64,000 nt of DNA from JADLGL01 sp963667605 (GCA_963667605.2 CAXXUZ010000002.1:1-64000), one strand, 5' to 3'; positions 27,436 through 35,447 are shown, numbered from the stretch's first letter. Numbers and translations are program-made. Notes: generated from the sequence alone by a model not told the origin.

Positions 27436-27990
27436 TCATGACTCGGCCGCAACGCTGCCCTTATCTTTCAGCGGGTTAGGCTCATTTGTCGCCAGCTTAG
27501 TAAGCTGTTGCTGTGCTGGGATCACGTCAGCGAAGCGAGGATCGACCCCGAGCACATAGCCGGGTTGCTGCACGTTCACCTGCACATTGACGGAGCCGGG
27601 CCGATCGCTTTCTCCGTTGCTATCCAGATACTTAGACGCGTTGAGCTTCACCGCTTCGGATGCTGCGGCTTCGGATAGCTGACCGATCTCATGGATCGCG
27701 CGCGGTCTCTTGCTCTCTCGGAGCACCTGCAACAACTCGTTGTACCGAGCGACGACGACTGGGTTTCGGAAGGCGATGCGAAGGCTATCGTCGCGCATTC
27801 CAACGGCTTGGGCTGCTTGCGGTCTTGTCAGCGGGACGCCGGGCATTTCGCTGTTGGTGTTGCCGAACACCATCAGCTCGAGGCATTGCCGGACGCGAGG
27901 GGAAAGACCGATCGGGGCTCGCCGGTTTTTCCTCGGCCGACCTGGTGCACGAACTGGAGGCGGGAGCACGGTTGCGACGGCTGCGGACAT
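27436..27990 (-). CDS. Phage terminase small subunit (probable)
   Basis: 184 residues from ATG 27990. A Pro/Arg-rich N-terminus is followed by a helical DNA-binding region (LTRPQAAQAVGMRDDSLRIA), then NPVVVARYNELLQVLRESKR and a conserved-looking tail. Helix-turn-helix plus a C-terminal assembly segment fits small terminases, which recognise packaging sites. Position directly before the terminase pair supports this. Sequence identity alone is weak. Confidence 0.65.
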   Translation of the reverse strand: MSAAVATVLPPPVRAPGRPRKNRRAPIGLSPRVRQCLELMVFGNTNSEMPGVPLTRPQAAQAVGMRDDSLRIAFRNPVVVARYNELLQVLRESKRPRAIHEIGQLSEAAASEAVKLNASKYLDSNGESDRPGSVNVQVNVQQPGYVLGVDPRFADVIPAQQQLTKLATNEPNPLKDKGSVAAES

Positions 27991-28146
27991 GGCCAGGAGG
28001 ATGCGGGGCGTTCGGGCCGATCGGCAACGCACTGAGGAAGCGTAGGCGCCGGAAGCGTAGGCGCCGGGCGCAAGCGGAGGTCTTTGGGAGCTGAGCCGCG
28101 CGCGACCCTGATTCGGATGGTTGCTCGATCGGCGATCACGTTTCAA

Positions 28147-28340
28147 CGCACTGGACTTTAGTGGCGCGAGCGCTTGATTGTTTCGGAGCCGAAACGCTTG
28201 ACAACAGTTGGCACGTTTCTTGCCGCTTGGCGTCTTGGCGTCTCACTTCCGTTCTTTTCGTCGATATATCGATCACAGCCGGCAGTTGAGTCCGCTTTTA
28301 TCGGACTGTTGAGCGTGGCGACAAGGATTGTCAGCTATTA
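28147..28340. promoter_or_regulatory. Intergenic region with palindromes and a TTGACA box
   Basis: GTTTCGGAGCCGAAAC at 28180-28195 (perfect 7-base arms), TTGACA at 28197-28202, and AGTCCG/CGGACT (6-base arms) around 28289-28307. Probably holds promoter and operator elements of the terminase-side genes; a protein binding these is not identified. Confidence 0.4.
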
Positions 28341-28499
28341 TTAAGCTGTAACCGCTTGCATGATCGCCGCGCAGGCCGGCCGGTAGCGCGTCATGGTCCC
28401 CTGGTCGATCGGCACACCGGATCCTCGATTCTCGCGCCAATATCGGGCGCGCTCATGTTCGGGCGCCTTTGCCGGCGGCCGCTTGGATTTCGTGGTCAT
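28341..28499 (-). CDS. Small basic phage protein, unknown
   Basis: 52 residues from ATG 28499 (SKRPPAKAPEHERARYWREN). Carries the segment RGSGVPIDQGTM, whose DNA is repeated in inverted orientation at 30754-30792. Basic and helical; no family known. Confidence 0.45.
   Translation of the reverse strand: MTTKSKRPPAKAPEHERARYWRENRGSGVPIDQGTMTRYRPACAAIMQAVTA
28391..28429 (-). repeat. 39-bp inverted repeat, left copy
   Basis: Matches 30754-30792 on the opposite strand at 38 of 39 positions. Both copies lie inside reading frames (RGSGVPIDQGTM). Suggests a past inversion or copy event around the repressor block. Confidence 0.85.
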
Positions 28500-28607
28500 G
28501 GTGATATCTGTCCCCTCAGTCCCGTGAGGCTTTGCGCAGTCACGCTGCATCTCCGGCCGCGCGGGATAGGGCCGGGGTGCCGGTACATCCCGGCCCGACC
28601 CTTGCGG

Positions 28608-28739
28608 TCAGTCCCAAAGCCTGCCCTGCTTCGGCCCTCGCGCCTGGTCGCGCTCGCAGCCGGGGATCACGTATTGCTCGCCGATCTCGGTGAGTTCGGT
28701 GGTTGGCTCCGGCTCCGACGCGTCGGAAGCGTGTGCCAT
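28608..28739 (-). CDS. 43-residue phage protein, unknown
   Basis: From ATG 28739 behind a G-rich ribosome site (GAGGGGGG). Reads EQYVIPGCERDQARGPKQGR and ends in LWD. The Cys-containing centre and LWD end look like a conserved phage small protein, but I cannot name it. Confidence 0.5.
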   Translation of the reverse strand: MAHASDASEPEPTTELTEIGEQYVIPGCERDQARGPKQGRLWD

Positions 28740-28756
28740 TGTCTCGCCCCCCCCCT

Positions 28757-29499
28757 CTAACCTTGGCCGATGTGCCGGACCGCGCCGCCACCATTGACCG
28801 GCCGACCGAACGTGGCGCGATCGCCGGCCGCCTTGCCGGCCGCATGGCCACTCCCGACGCTGAAATTGACGCCGGCGCTGCGGCCACTAAGGCGCTCGCC
28901 AAGCGCCTTAAAATCACGCTCGACAATGGCGGACTTGACCAGGACCAGCGCTCGGCCGCCGCTAAACAATGGCCCCGCCGCAGCGTCGCGCGCGGCGGCC
29001 TCTTGGGCGACCTTGCGCTCTGCCGTCAACTTGTCGAGCCGGTCATGGATACGGCCGGCGGCACCCATCAAAAATGCCTTTTGCCACCCCCAACGCCCGC
29101 GGCCGTGCATGTGTCGCCATTGCGGCCGCTCGGCTTGCAGTGCGTTGGTGATCTGCCGGCTCAGGCTATCGAGCAGCCAGGCCGCAAACTCGGTGTCCGA
29201 TCGAAGGCCAAAGAAGGCGTGCCGGCCATCCGGGCGGCGCGGTGAAGCCCAGGACTTGCAATCACAGAAAGCGGCGACCGCGACGCTGATGTAGTCGGAC
29301 AAGATCAACCGGCCGAATTTGTGCGCCTCCGCGCGCCGCCGGCCGGTGCCTTCGGCCTCCATGCCTAGCTCGCCTTGCTCTCGCGCGCCTTCTCGGCGGC
29401 GGCTGTTGCCTCGGCCTCGGTCGCGCCGGCCTCGCTTGTCTTGGCGAGTAGGGCGCGGACCACGGCGGCCATGCGTTGTCGTTTGGTGAATTCAGTCAT
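28757..29499 (-). pseudogene. DUF2786-family protein, one frameshift
   Basis: From ATG 29499 (ribosome site AGGGAGA) the frame reads MTEFTKRQRMAAVVRALLAK and EAEATAAAEKARE, a DUF2786 start, and stops at TAG 29365. In another frame the family continues SDYISVAVAAFCDCKSW, FFGLRSDTEFAAWLLDSL and GRALVLVKSAI to 28757. One base is missing near 29370. The family is common in phages and mobile elements, with no proven biochemical role. Confidence 0.7.
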
Positions 29500-29540
29500 C
29501 GTAGCGTCTCCCTTTGCAGCCATCGTTCGCCTCGGCCAGA

Positions 29541-30167
29541 TCATCGTCGGGTGAGGGCGATCATTCGCTCGACAAGAACTAGTGCGGACTGTTGAAGCTC
29601 AGTGACGGTGTCTTTGAGTGCGGCCCAGGCAGCGGCCCCGGCAGCGTCCCCGGCAGCGGCCCCGGTAGCGGCCCCGGTAGCGGCCCTGGCAGCGGCCCAG
29701 GCGGCGGCCGCATCCTTGCAAACGGCCTCTAGAGGGCCGCGCAGCGAAGGCGCTTGGGCCAAGCTGGTGATCTCGGGCAACGCCTCTAGCGTGGCCGCCT
29801 GGTCTTTCAGGCCGGCCAATCGGAGCCACGCCGGCGTATGAACCCGCACCAACCAATCGGCCGCCATTAGCGAGCGGCGCTCTTCAAGAGCAGCGAGGCC
29901 CTTGGTGCCGACAATTGCAGGAACAAACGGGAGAAGCAGCCGTGTGCGATCTTCGTCACTCGGGAGACTATCGTTCCAGCCCCGCATGAATGCGCCAATG
30001 ACCGGGCGGGTGCATCCCGGATGATCGGACCAGGGCTCGCCGGCGACAAAGGCCGCAGCCTCCATGACGCAAGCCATAAACTCGCCGTTTGGTGCAGAGT
30101 GCGCGCCGGAACTCAGCGCGGTCACGCTGGCGAGGCGGTCCTGATTGACGAGATCAACTGCAGCCAT
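29541..30167 (-). CDS. Phage protein with Ala/Gly-rich repeat segment
   Basis: 208 residues. The N-terminal part is helical with conserved-looking TPAWLRLAGL. Residues about 160-190 are an alanine-rich repeat (AAWAAARAATGAATGAAAG), then TELQQSALVLVERMIAL. Similar Ala-Trp repeat proteins are common in alphaproteobacterial prophages. Function unknown. Operator-like GTGTTAC/GTGACAC sites lie 37 bases upstream, so it may be controlled by the adjacent repressor. Confidence 0.55.
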   Translation of the reverse strand: MAAVDLVNQDRLASVTALSSGAHSAPNGEFMACVMEAAAFVAGEPWSDHPGCTRPVIGAFMRGWNDSLPSDEDRTRLLLPFVPAIVGTKGLAALEERRSLMAADWLVRVHTPAWLRLAGLKDQAATLEALPEITSLAQAPSLRGPLEAVCKDAAAAWAAARAATGAATGAAAGDAAGAAAWAALKDTVTELQQSALVLVERMIALTRR

Positions 30168-30203
30168 CGTTCGCCTCCATTCCCTTCATTGGGTACGGAG
30201 GGA

Positions 30204-30258
30204 GTGTTACATCACCTGTGACACAGATTGCAAGCTAAATCGTCACACAGCGTGTAAT
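30204..30258 (-). promoter_or_regulatory. Operator-like half-site pairs, left of second repressor gene
   Basis: GTGTTAC (30204-30210) with GTGACAC (30218-30224), then GTCACAC (30242-30248) with GTGTAAT (30252-30258). The same heptamer recurs on the other side of the repressor gene. Typical of repressor sites at a divergent switch; unproven. Confidence 0.4.
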
Positions 30259-30261
30259 ATA

Positions 30262-30600
30262 TCAGTGGGTGGTCAGAAATCGCAGGTAGTCTAGGGCCTG
30301 GGACCGCTTGTCCGCGGGCAGCGCTTTGAGTCGGGCTGTGAGGTCGATGACATCACCGGCCTTGTCGGGGTGGACATAGAGCAGGTCAGCAACCTCACAC
30401 CCTAAAGCCACCGCCACCGCCTCGATGATCGGTTGCGTATACGCCTGCTGTCTATTCTCTATTCGCCCGATGCTGGCATGAGACAACGTCTTGCCGCCCG
30501 GCTCGTGTTCGAGACGAGAAGCAAGCTGCCTCAGCGATAGACCTCGCTTCAGCCGCCATTCTCTAATGAAGGTGCGTCGATAGTGTTGGGGCTTCCTCAT
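30262..30600 (-). CDS. XRE-family phage regulator (second repressor)
   Basis: 112 residues from ATG 30600. Helix-turn-helix of the XRE class (RRGLSLRQLASR.. with SHASIGRIENRQQAY), then a helical tail that ends LTTH. Short, with no peptidase domain, so it would be a simple DNA-binding repressor. GTAACAC sites flank its promoter. It is the second repressor-type gene of the region besides 36070-36381. Confidence 0.8.
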   Translation of the reverse strand: MRKPQHYRRTFIREWRLKRGLSLRQLASRLEHEPGGKTLSHASIGRIENRQQAYTQPIIEAVAVALGCEVADLLYVHPDKAGDVIDLTARLKALPADKRSQALDYLRFLTTH

Positions 30601-30611
30601 CACGGCGGATC

Positions 30612-30642
30612 GTAACACAAAACCATTGAGACGTGGTAACAC
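30612..30642. promoter_or_regulatory. Pair of GTAACAC sites
   Basis: GTAACAC at 30612-30618 and 30636-30642, in direct orientation, 17 bases apart, immediately upstream of the repressor start. The reverse complement GTGTTAC occurs at 30204. Likely operator half-sites. Confidence 0.4.
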
Positions 30643-30851
30643 CGACTGTGACGATATCTGCTCAACGTCTCCGAGGCGCTGGCGTCAGTGAGGCGCTCGC
30701 CGAGCGGATCGGCATCAGCGCATCACGCATCACAGACTATGAGCGCGGCCACGATCGAGGATCCGGCGTGCCGATCGACCAGGGGACCATGAGTTTTTCG
30801 GGCTGGCTCTGTCCGTCCACCACAGCGCCACCGTGGAACCCTTCGGACTGA
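30633..30851 (+). CDS. Truncated Cro-like HTH frame, chimeric
   Basis: From GTG 30633 the frame reads ISAQRLRGAGVSEALAERIG and ISASRITDYERGHD, an XRE-like helix-turn-helix divergent from the repressor gene. It then runs into the 39-bp inverted repeat (RGSGVPIDQGTM) and unrelated sequence. I think the Cro-like gene was broken by a rearrangement at the repeat, so the product is probably not functional. Confidence 0.45.
   Translation: MVTPTVTISAQRLRGAGVSEALAERIGISASRITDYERGHDRGSGVPIDQGTMSFSGWLCPSTTAPPWNPSD
30754..30792 (+). repeat. 39-bp inverted repeat, right copy
   Basis: See 28391-28429. 38 of 39 positions match on the opposite strand. It forms the junction where the Cro-like frame ends. 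Confidence 0.85.
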
Positions 30852-30943
30852 CGGCCTTTTCTCGGTCAGCGGTTCATATCTCCAAGCTAACCGAGGCCGC
30901 GTGGCGGTTGTTGCAATAGACCGATCCGACGCAAAGATAACCG

Positions 30944-31813
30944 TCAGGCGGATCCGGCCACTCGGTGCTCGATTAGGTCAACGAAGGACGGCTTGATCTC
31001 GACTCCGACCCACCTGTAGCCATGGTCGCCGGCGGCGACCAGCGTTGTGCCCGAACCCGCATAGGGGTCCAGAACGACTCCGTCCTTCCGGCCTGTGATC
31101 GCAATGCACCGTGAGGCGAGCGTGAGCGGCATCATTGCCGGATGGCCGTCGCTCCAACCGTTCGATCTCTTCACCGGCTCGGTGGGTAGATCCCATACGG
31201 AGCGGAGCCGGCGGCCACCGGGGCCGCTAACGGCTTGGGTGTTGTAGTGGTAGTCCTGCTCCTTCGATAGCAGGAATATGGTCTCATGGGCCTTGGTCGG
31301 CCGATCCCGGACAGACTCCGGGTGGGCGTTCTGCTTGTGCCAAATGACCTCGCTGCGAACCCACCACCCCGCGTCTTGTAGCGCAAAGGCTAAACGCCAC
31401 GGAACGCCGATCAAATCCTTCGGCCTCAACCCTTCAGGCGCCGGAGGCCGCACCGTCATCGCCCGTGCCCGGTTTTTCTTGTCGGGCGCCCGATACCGAC
31501 GATTGCCGGAGGTGTAGGAATCGCCAACGTTCAGCCAAACAGTGCCGTCATCTCGCAAGACGCGGGAAACCTCATCAAAGGTCCCAACGACGCTTTCGAT
31601 GTAGGCGCCGAGGCGATCGTCGCGCCCGGTCTGGCCTTCAACCTTGTAATCCCGCAGGGACCAATAGGGCGGGGAGGTAAGAACGGTCTGAACCGAGTTG
31701 TCGGGGAGAAGAGACAAGGCCTTTTGAGCGCCCCCACATAGCAGCAGGCATTGCGAGATTTCGGTGAAGGGATCCCTGTTCAGATCGTCGAACCGGACAT
31801 GGACAAGGGCCAT
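30944..31813 (-). CDS. Site-specific DNA methyltransferase, beta class, orphan
   Basis: 289 residues. Catalytic motif IV TSPPYW comes first and SAM-binding motif I DPYAGSGTT near the C-terminus, so the order is beta-class. The Ser in SPPY favours N4-cytosine methylation, though N6-adenine is possible. No restriction gene adjoins it. Prophages use such enzymes to protect their DNA from host restriction or to regulate it. It is in the early minus-strand operon downstream of an XRE gene. Confidence 0.88.
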   Translation of the reverse strand: MALVHVRFDDLNRDPFTEISQCLLLCGGAQKALSLLPDNSVQTVLTSPPYWSLRDYKVEGQTGRDDRLGAYIESVVGTFDEVSRVLRDDGTVWLNVGDSYTSGNRRYRAPDKKNRARAMTVRPPAPEGLRPKDLIGVPWRLAFALQDAGWWVRSEVIWHKQNAHPESVRDRPTKAHETIFLLSKEQDYHYNTQAVSGPGGRRLRSVWDLPTEPVKRSNGWSDGHPAMMPLTLASRCIAITGRKDGVVLDPYAGSGTTLVAAGDHGYRWVGVEIKPSFVDLIEHRVAGSA

Positions 31814-31830
31814 CCGCGGTTCGGAACACT

Positions 31831-32268
31831 CTAGTCATCTTCCGGCTTCACGACGACCATTAGCTTGACGCCAAGCGCACCCAGCCAAGTCGGCATTGAC
31901 ATCGTGCCCATGGTCCGGCCGCTCATCCCCTTGTAGGCTTCCAGCTTCGAAACATAGCGGTCGGTGAAGCCGGCTTTTGTGTCGAGTTCCTCTTGCGACA
32001 TCCCGAGCGCCTTGCGCCGCCTCACCAGAATCGACACCAGTTTCTTGTAGGTCCTCGCTGTTCCCAGGGCGATCCCCGGTGACGCTTGTGACGCGTCACC
32101 AACCGTCACACCTTTCTTTCGTTCTCGCCATCGTCGGGTCCTCTCCCGAGCCTTCACTTGCCGCTCGAGCACGCTCACCGCCAACTGGACCGCGCCGGTC
32201 TTCTCCTGCTCGACCAACACGGCCGCGATCAGCTCATCGGGGAGTTTGACCGTCGACGAGCCTGTCAT
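31831..32268 (-). CDS. Phage protein with XRE helix-turn-helix at C-terminus
   Basis: 145 residues from ATG 32268 (ATGA overlap with the gene before). The N-terminal part reads ERTRRWRERKKGVTVGDAS, then a C-terminal XRE domain (ALGMSQEELDTKAGFTDRYV). The DNA at about 32078-32117 contains GTGACG-type words like those in the neighbouring replication gene, directly after the shared RTRRWRER peptide. A regulator; target unknown. Confidence 0.65.
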   Translation of the reverse strand: MTGSSTVKLPDELIAAVLVEQEKTGAVQLAVSVLERQVKARERTRRWRERKKGVTVGDASQASPGIALGTARTYKKLVSILVRRRKALGMSQEELDTKAGFTDRYVSKLEAYKGMSGRTMGTMSMPTWLGALGVKLMVVVKPEDD

Positions 32269-32974
32269 GATTGGCCCGCTGCTTCCGGTGATCGCCGCCG
32301 ACGGTACTTTGCAAACACATCCGGCCGATCGGCGTTGCGCTGCCTGTCCTCGGCCGCAGCAGCGGCAGCGCTGGCTGCTACGTCCCTGCGAAGCTTTCCG
32401 AGCCCAGCGATCACCCGCGCCCTTTCCTCCGGCGGCGCGGCGTAACAGCGATCTTCGCCTGCAGCACCTCGAGGATCGCTGCTCGCTCGTCGCGCCATGG
32501 CTGCACGATCTTACGGGCTTCGGCATGGACCTGCGGCGCCGAGGGTGGCCATGCGATGTTGTGACCGGCGACCAGGCCGCGGCCGAATCGCTCCGCCGCC
32601 TCGGCCACACACCAAGGTGGTAGATCCTGCAGCGCTTGAACAAAGGCCGTCGTCGTTTGCCGGGCCTCGCTCTCGCTGGTCCGCCGCGTCCATTTGTCCA
32701 TGAGCTCGGTGATGATGACGGCCAGCTGCCTCCGGCTCCGCTTGTCGAGCTGATCCGAAAGCAAGGCGACCCGATGGCTGAGCGACTGGCGCAGCGCTCC
32801 CTCGGGCTTCCGGTCGGCCGGCAATAACGCCCGGCCAAGACCGTCTCGCTCAATCGCGTTGCGGATGTACGATAGATTCCGCCACAAGATCGAGGATATC
32901 GGAGCTGGGATCCGGCCATTGCCCCCTCGATTCGCCACCGCTGTCGTCGTCTTTGCCATCGTCGTCCAAGTCAC
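32265..32974 (-). pseudogene. Phage early protein, one frameshift
   Basis: The first frame (32974-32411) is helical with WCVAEAAERFGRGL and NIAWPPSAPQVHAEARKI, then loses sense at PRRRRKGRG. The second frame (ending 32265) carries the expected continuation APPEERARVIAGLGKLRRD. The slip lies near 32411-32440 in a GC-rich run. Proteins with this WPPSAPQ..ARKI segment are common in prophages next to replication genes; the role is unknown to me. Confidence 0.55.
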
Positions 32975-33678
32975 CGCCGCTCAAAATATCAGCCCGCACG
33001 GCTGCGAAGCCGCCAGGTCGGTCAGGTTGGCCTCGAGGACCCCGCGATCGCTCCTCGGCCGCCTTCCGGCACCAATTGCGCCATGTCGCCAACCAATCGA
33101 CTTTGCGACCGTGGCGGCCGGGTATGCCGCGCCAATAGTCGCGAAACCGATCGGCCTCATAGGTGGATTCCTGCAGGCTAAGCCCCTCGGCTTTTGCGGT
33201 CGCGCCGTCTGCCAACCAGTCGGCAGGGATGCGTGTTCCCGCGTCACTGACCCTTTTTCTTTTGACCCCCGTAGGGGGGTTTTCTTTTTGGGGATCTTCT
33301 TTTTGTTCTAAGGAACTACAGGTGGTAGAGGCTTGGGGTTCTGCGCGCGATGCAGCGTCACCGTGACGCTTTGTGACGTTACATGTGACGGTGACGCCTG
33401 TGACGCTTGTGACGTTACATGTGACGGTGACGCTTGTGACGGTGACGCTTTGTGACGCTTGTGACGTCACCGTGACGCTTTGTGACGCTTTGTGACGGTG
33501 TGACGTCACCGTGACGCTCTCGCCATCGACGGGTTCTCTCGGCTCCGGCTGATCGTGGCTTTGTCGCCACTTCATCCCTCTCGATTCGCTCCGCCGCCTC
33601 GACCATCTCTTCGGCGGTCATGCCGGCGCGCAGGAGCTCTCGGAGAACGGCCGCCGTTACCGGCATCACGGGCTCCAT
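32850..33678 (-). pseudogene. Phage replication-type protein with internal iteron-like repeats, frame broken in repeats
   Basis: From ATG 33678 the first frame reads VTAAVLRELLRAGMTAEEMV and ERTRRWRERHGDVT, then repeats. The C-terminal part, in another frame, reads RIPADWLADGATAKAEGL and ADRFRDYWRGIPGRHGRKVD with WLATWRNWCRKAA, a module common in phage replication-initiator-like proteins. The two halves are separated by the GTGACG repeat block (33356-33517), within which the frame changes. Either the repeat number varies and switches the reading frame, or the gene is damaged. The position among RusA and methyltransferase genes supports a DNA replication or recombination role. Confidence 0.6.
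33356..33517. repeat. GTGACG repeat cluster, possible iterons
   Basis: About 17 copies of GTGACG in roughly 160 bases, plus complementary GTCACCGTGACG palindromes and two copies of TGTGACGTTACATGTGACGG. Spacers are not multiples of three, so it is not simply a peptide repeat. Placement inside a replication-type gene resembles phage origins such as lambda ori within gene O. A tight run like this could bind a protein in arrays. Confidence 0.7.
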
Positions 33679-33697
33679 TTGTCGATGATGGTGATGA

Positions 33698-33811
33698 TCA
33701 TGGGCTGGTGCCCTTTGCGACGCCAAACTCGCCCATGATCTGCCGGATGCTCGCACCGTCGAGGATGCGTTCCTGAATCGCCGTGGCGGTCTCTGCGGGG
33801 AGCACGCGCAT
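33698..33811 (-). CDS. 37-residue phage protein, HTH-like
   Basis: From ATG 33811, overlapping the rusA stop (TGATG), to TGA 33698-33700. Reads AIQERILDGASIRQIMGEFG, a short helix-turn-helix-like stretch seen in small phage regulators. Found by coupling to rusA; no further support. Confidence 0.5.
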   Translation of the reverse strand: MRVLPAETATAIQERILDGASIRQIMGEFGVAKGTSP

Positions 33812-34248
33812 CACGCGGCCTCCACGCGCACTTGCAGCCGCGGCCTGTCGCTGTAGTGCTTTCTGACGCAGCCATCGACGATCTGCTTGTCGTCGCGGAA
33901 AACGATCTCGTTCAGCGCATCGAGCGTCTTAGCTAGATTGTCGAAGTCGGGCTTGGTCGTCGGCCGGATCCGGCCGGCCAACGCATCGCCGCGCTTTCGC
34001 TTCGACCAGCTCGCCGGCACCGGCATGAACGCCAGGATCAGCACGGCGACCGGCCCCTCGATCGGCCGCCGCCCCCGCATCGCCTCGGAACCAGCGGCGC
34101 TCAGAGCACCCTCATAGGAGCGCGTCTTGTCGTCGGTATAGGTCCGCACGAATGAGCCCCTGCGCGCAAATCGCGGCCGCCCCTTTCCCTTCGGGACACC
34201 GGCGAGCTCGATGACAATGGTGCTATCGAGACACGGCTTCGTCAGCAT
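33811..34248 (-). CDS. rusA: RusA-family Holliday junction resolvase
   Basis: 145 residues from ATG 34248 (MLTKPCLDS). Signatures: GKGRPRF near the N-terminus, TYTDDKTRSYE, and the catalytic block KPDFDNLAKTLDALN with FRDDKQIV, holding the conserved Asp residues. RusA resolves four-way junctions with Mg2+ and is the usual phage-encoded resolvase. It pairs logically with the RecT and YqaJ genes to the right. The start overlaps the upstream gene by 26 bases; an upstream ATG is possible but would overlap further. Confidence 0.9.
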   Translation of the reverse strand: MLTKPCLDSTIVIELAGVPKGKGRPRFARRGSFVRTYTDDKTRSYEGALSAAGSEAMRGRRPIEGPVAVLILAFMPVPASWSKRKRGDALAGRIRPTTKPDFDNLAKTLDALNEIVFRDDKQIVDGCVRKHYSDRPRLQVRVEAA

Positions 34249-34723
34249 CTCTGGCGGCCTCGTCCAGCGGCATTTGAGGTTCATCCGGATCGGGGGTCGC
34301 TGTCTCCCGCTCACCGAAGAACTCGGTGTGATCGGCCAGCACGATCAGGGCGTTCGCGCCTTGATGATCGGCAAGAGCGATGATGTTCGATTCGCTGAAC
34401 ACCGCCTCGAACTGGCCCTTCACTTCCCGACCATTGACGCCGAACTTGCCGAGCATCACCGGAACCGCGTCGAAGCCGCTGCGAGCGATTAGCGCCGTGC
34501 CCCGGCGAACCATGTCGTTCGCCAGCTTTTCGATCGCGTCGATCTTCTCTTGCTGCTTCACCTCGCCGAGCTTCTGCCAGACGACCGGCATTGCCCGGAT
34601 GTGGGTCAGGATCGAATCGCGGAAGTCACCGGCCAGCGTCCCCAGCCCGAGATCTACCTGCCGCTCCCGCTTTTCCCGATCGATCTCAGCTTCCGTCTTG
34701 GCCCTTTCTTCGCTCACCGCCAC
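34223..34723 (-). CDS. Phage early protein, unknown, alpha/beta
   Basis: 166 residues. Charged N-terminal helix (EERAKTEAEIDREKRER), central helices (VWQKLGEVKQQEKIDAIEKL), then SESNIIALADHQGANALIVL. Similar proteins accompany recombination genes in prophages. It may bind DNA or partner proteins. I do not recognise a named domain. Confidence 0.5.
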   Translation of the reverse strand: MAVSEERAKTEAEIDREKRERQVDLGLGTLAGDFRDSILTHIRAMPVVWQKLGEVKQQEKIDAIEKLANDMVRRGTALIARSGFDAVPVMLGKFGVNGREVKGQFEAVFSESNIIALADHQGANALIVLADHTEFFGERETATPDPDEPQMPLDEAARDADEAVSR

Positions 34724-34743
34724 TCTCCTGCTTGGTGGTTGCC

Positions 34744-35085
34744 TCAGTCGAGACCGAGCGCCGCCTTCGCGCGCGCCAGGTCCGCCTCCGCCTCCGCCAG
34801 CGTGTCATCACGAGGATCCACGCCAACCGTGCGGAGGATCTGTAGTTCATGTTCAAGGTGCCGCACCTCAGATTCCAACCGGCGAACCAGGGCACCCCGT
34901 AACTTGCCTATCGTCTCGCCGTCAGCCCGCTTCCGTCGCCGATGCCACAGTCCCCAAAGGGTCCAAAAACCAACGCCGGCCTCGGCGCTGACATTGTGCA
35001 TCGCACTCTCTACTCCTGCCGTTTTGGCCCGCTCGCGCTTTACGAGGCGTCTCGCATAGTCGCTAGCAAGGTCGGTCGAACTCAT
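34744..35085 (-). CDS. Small phage protein with coiled coil
   Basis: 113 residues from ATG 35085. The N-terminal half has GVGFWTLWGLWHRRRKR, then a coiled coil (ESEVRHLEHELQILRTVG) and a charged end. The helical start with Trp and the basic cluster suggests DNA or RNA contact. Unknown family; first gene of the early minus-strand operon. Confidence 0.5.
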   Translation of the reverse strand: MSSTDLASDYARRLVKRERAKTAGVESAMHNVSAEAGVGFWTLWGLWHRRRKRADGETIGKLRGALVRRLESEVRHLEHELQILRTVGVDPRDDTLAEAEADLARAKAALGLD

Positions 35086-35270
35086 TCCTTGATCCGATCT
35101 CCACGAATTATGGACAGACACTCCACTTCTCCTCGGTCATGTTGACTGGGGAGGGGAGATGTACCCGCGCGGCCGAGCAGTTTGGGGACGGCAGCGGCCG
35201 GCGGGAGACTCGAATGATGGACGGAGGCGCGATAGGATCACGGCTTGGACCCCCGCGAAGGAGGGTCGCG

Positions 35271-35447
35271 ATGACCCCGGATGAAGTCGGCGCTACGCTC
35301 GCCGCCTTTGCTCAAGCGCTGGTCGCGGCGCTCATGCCCGGCCCCGAAGGAGCCGCGGCGCTGGAGCGCCTGGCGAGCGAGTTGCACGAGATAGCGACGG
35401 AAGCGCCGGTTGACTCCGACGAGCGGCTGATCGCGAGCGAGGCCTAG
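35271..35447 (+). CDS. Small helical protein, uncertain
   Basis: 58 residues from ATG 35271 (EVGATLAAFAQALVAALMPG). Helical, acidic end. The only plus-strand candidate between two minus-strand genes. A minus-strand frame (35238-35501) covers the same DNA. Neither has decisive evidence. Confidence 0.3.
   Translation: MTPDEVGATLAAFAQALVAALMPGPEGAAALERLASELHEIATEAPVDSDERLIASEA

Noticed and set aside
33356..33517. CRISPR-like array
   Set aside because: Repeat words are 6-10 bases with no 25-35 base repeats or unique spacers, and no cas genes are present anywhere in the window.
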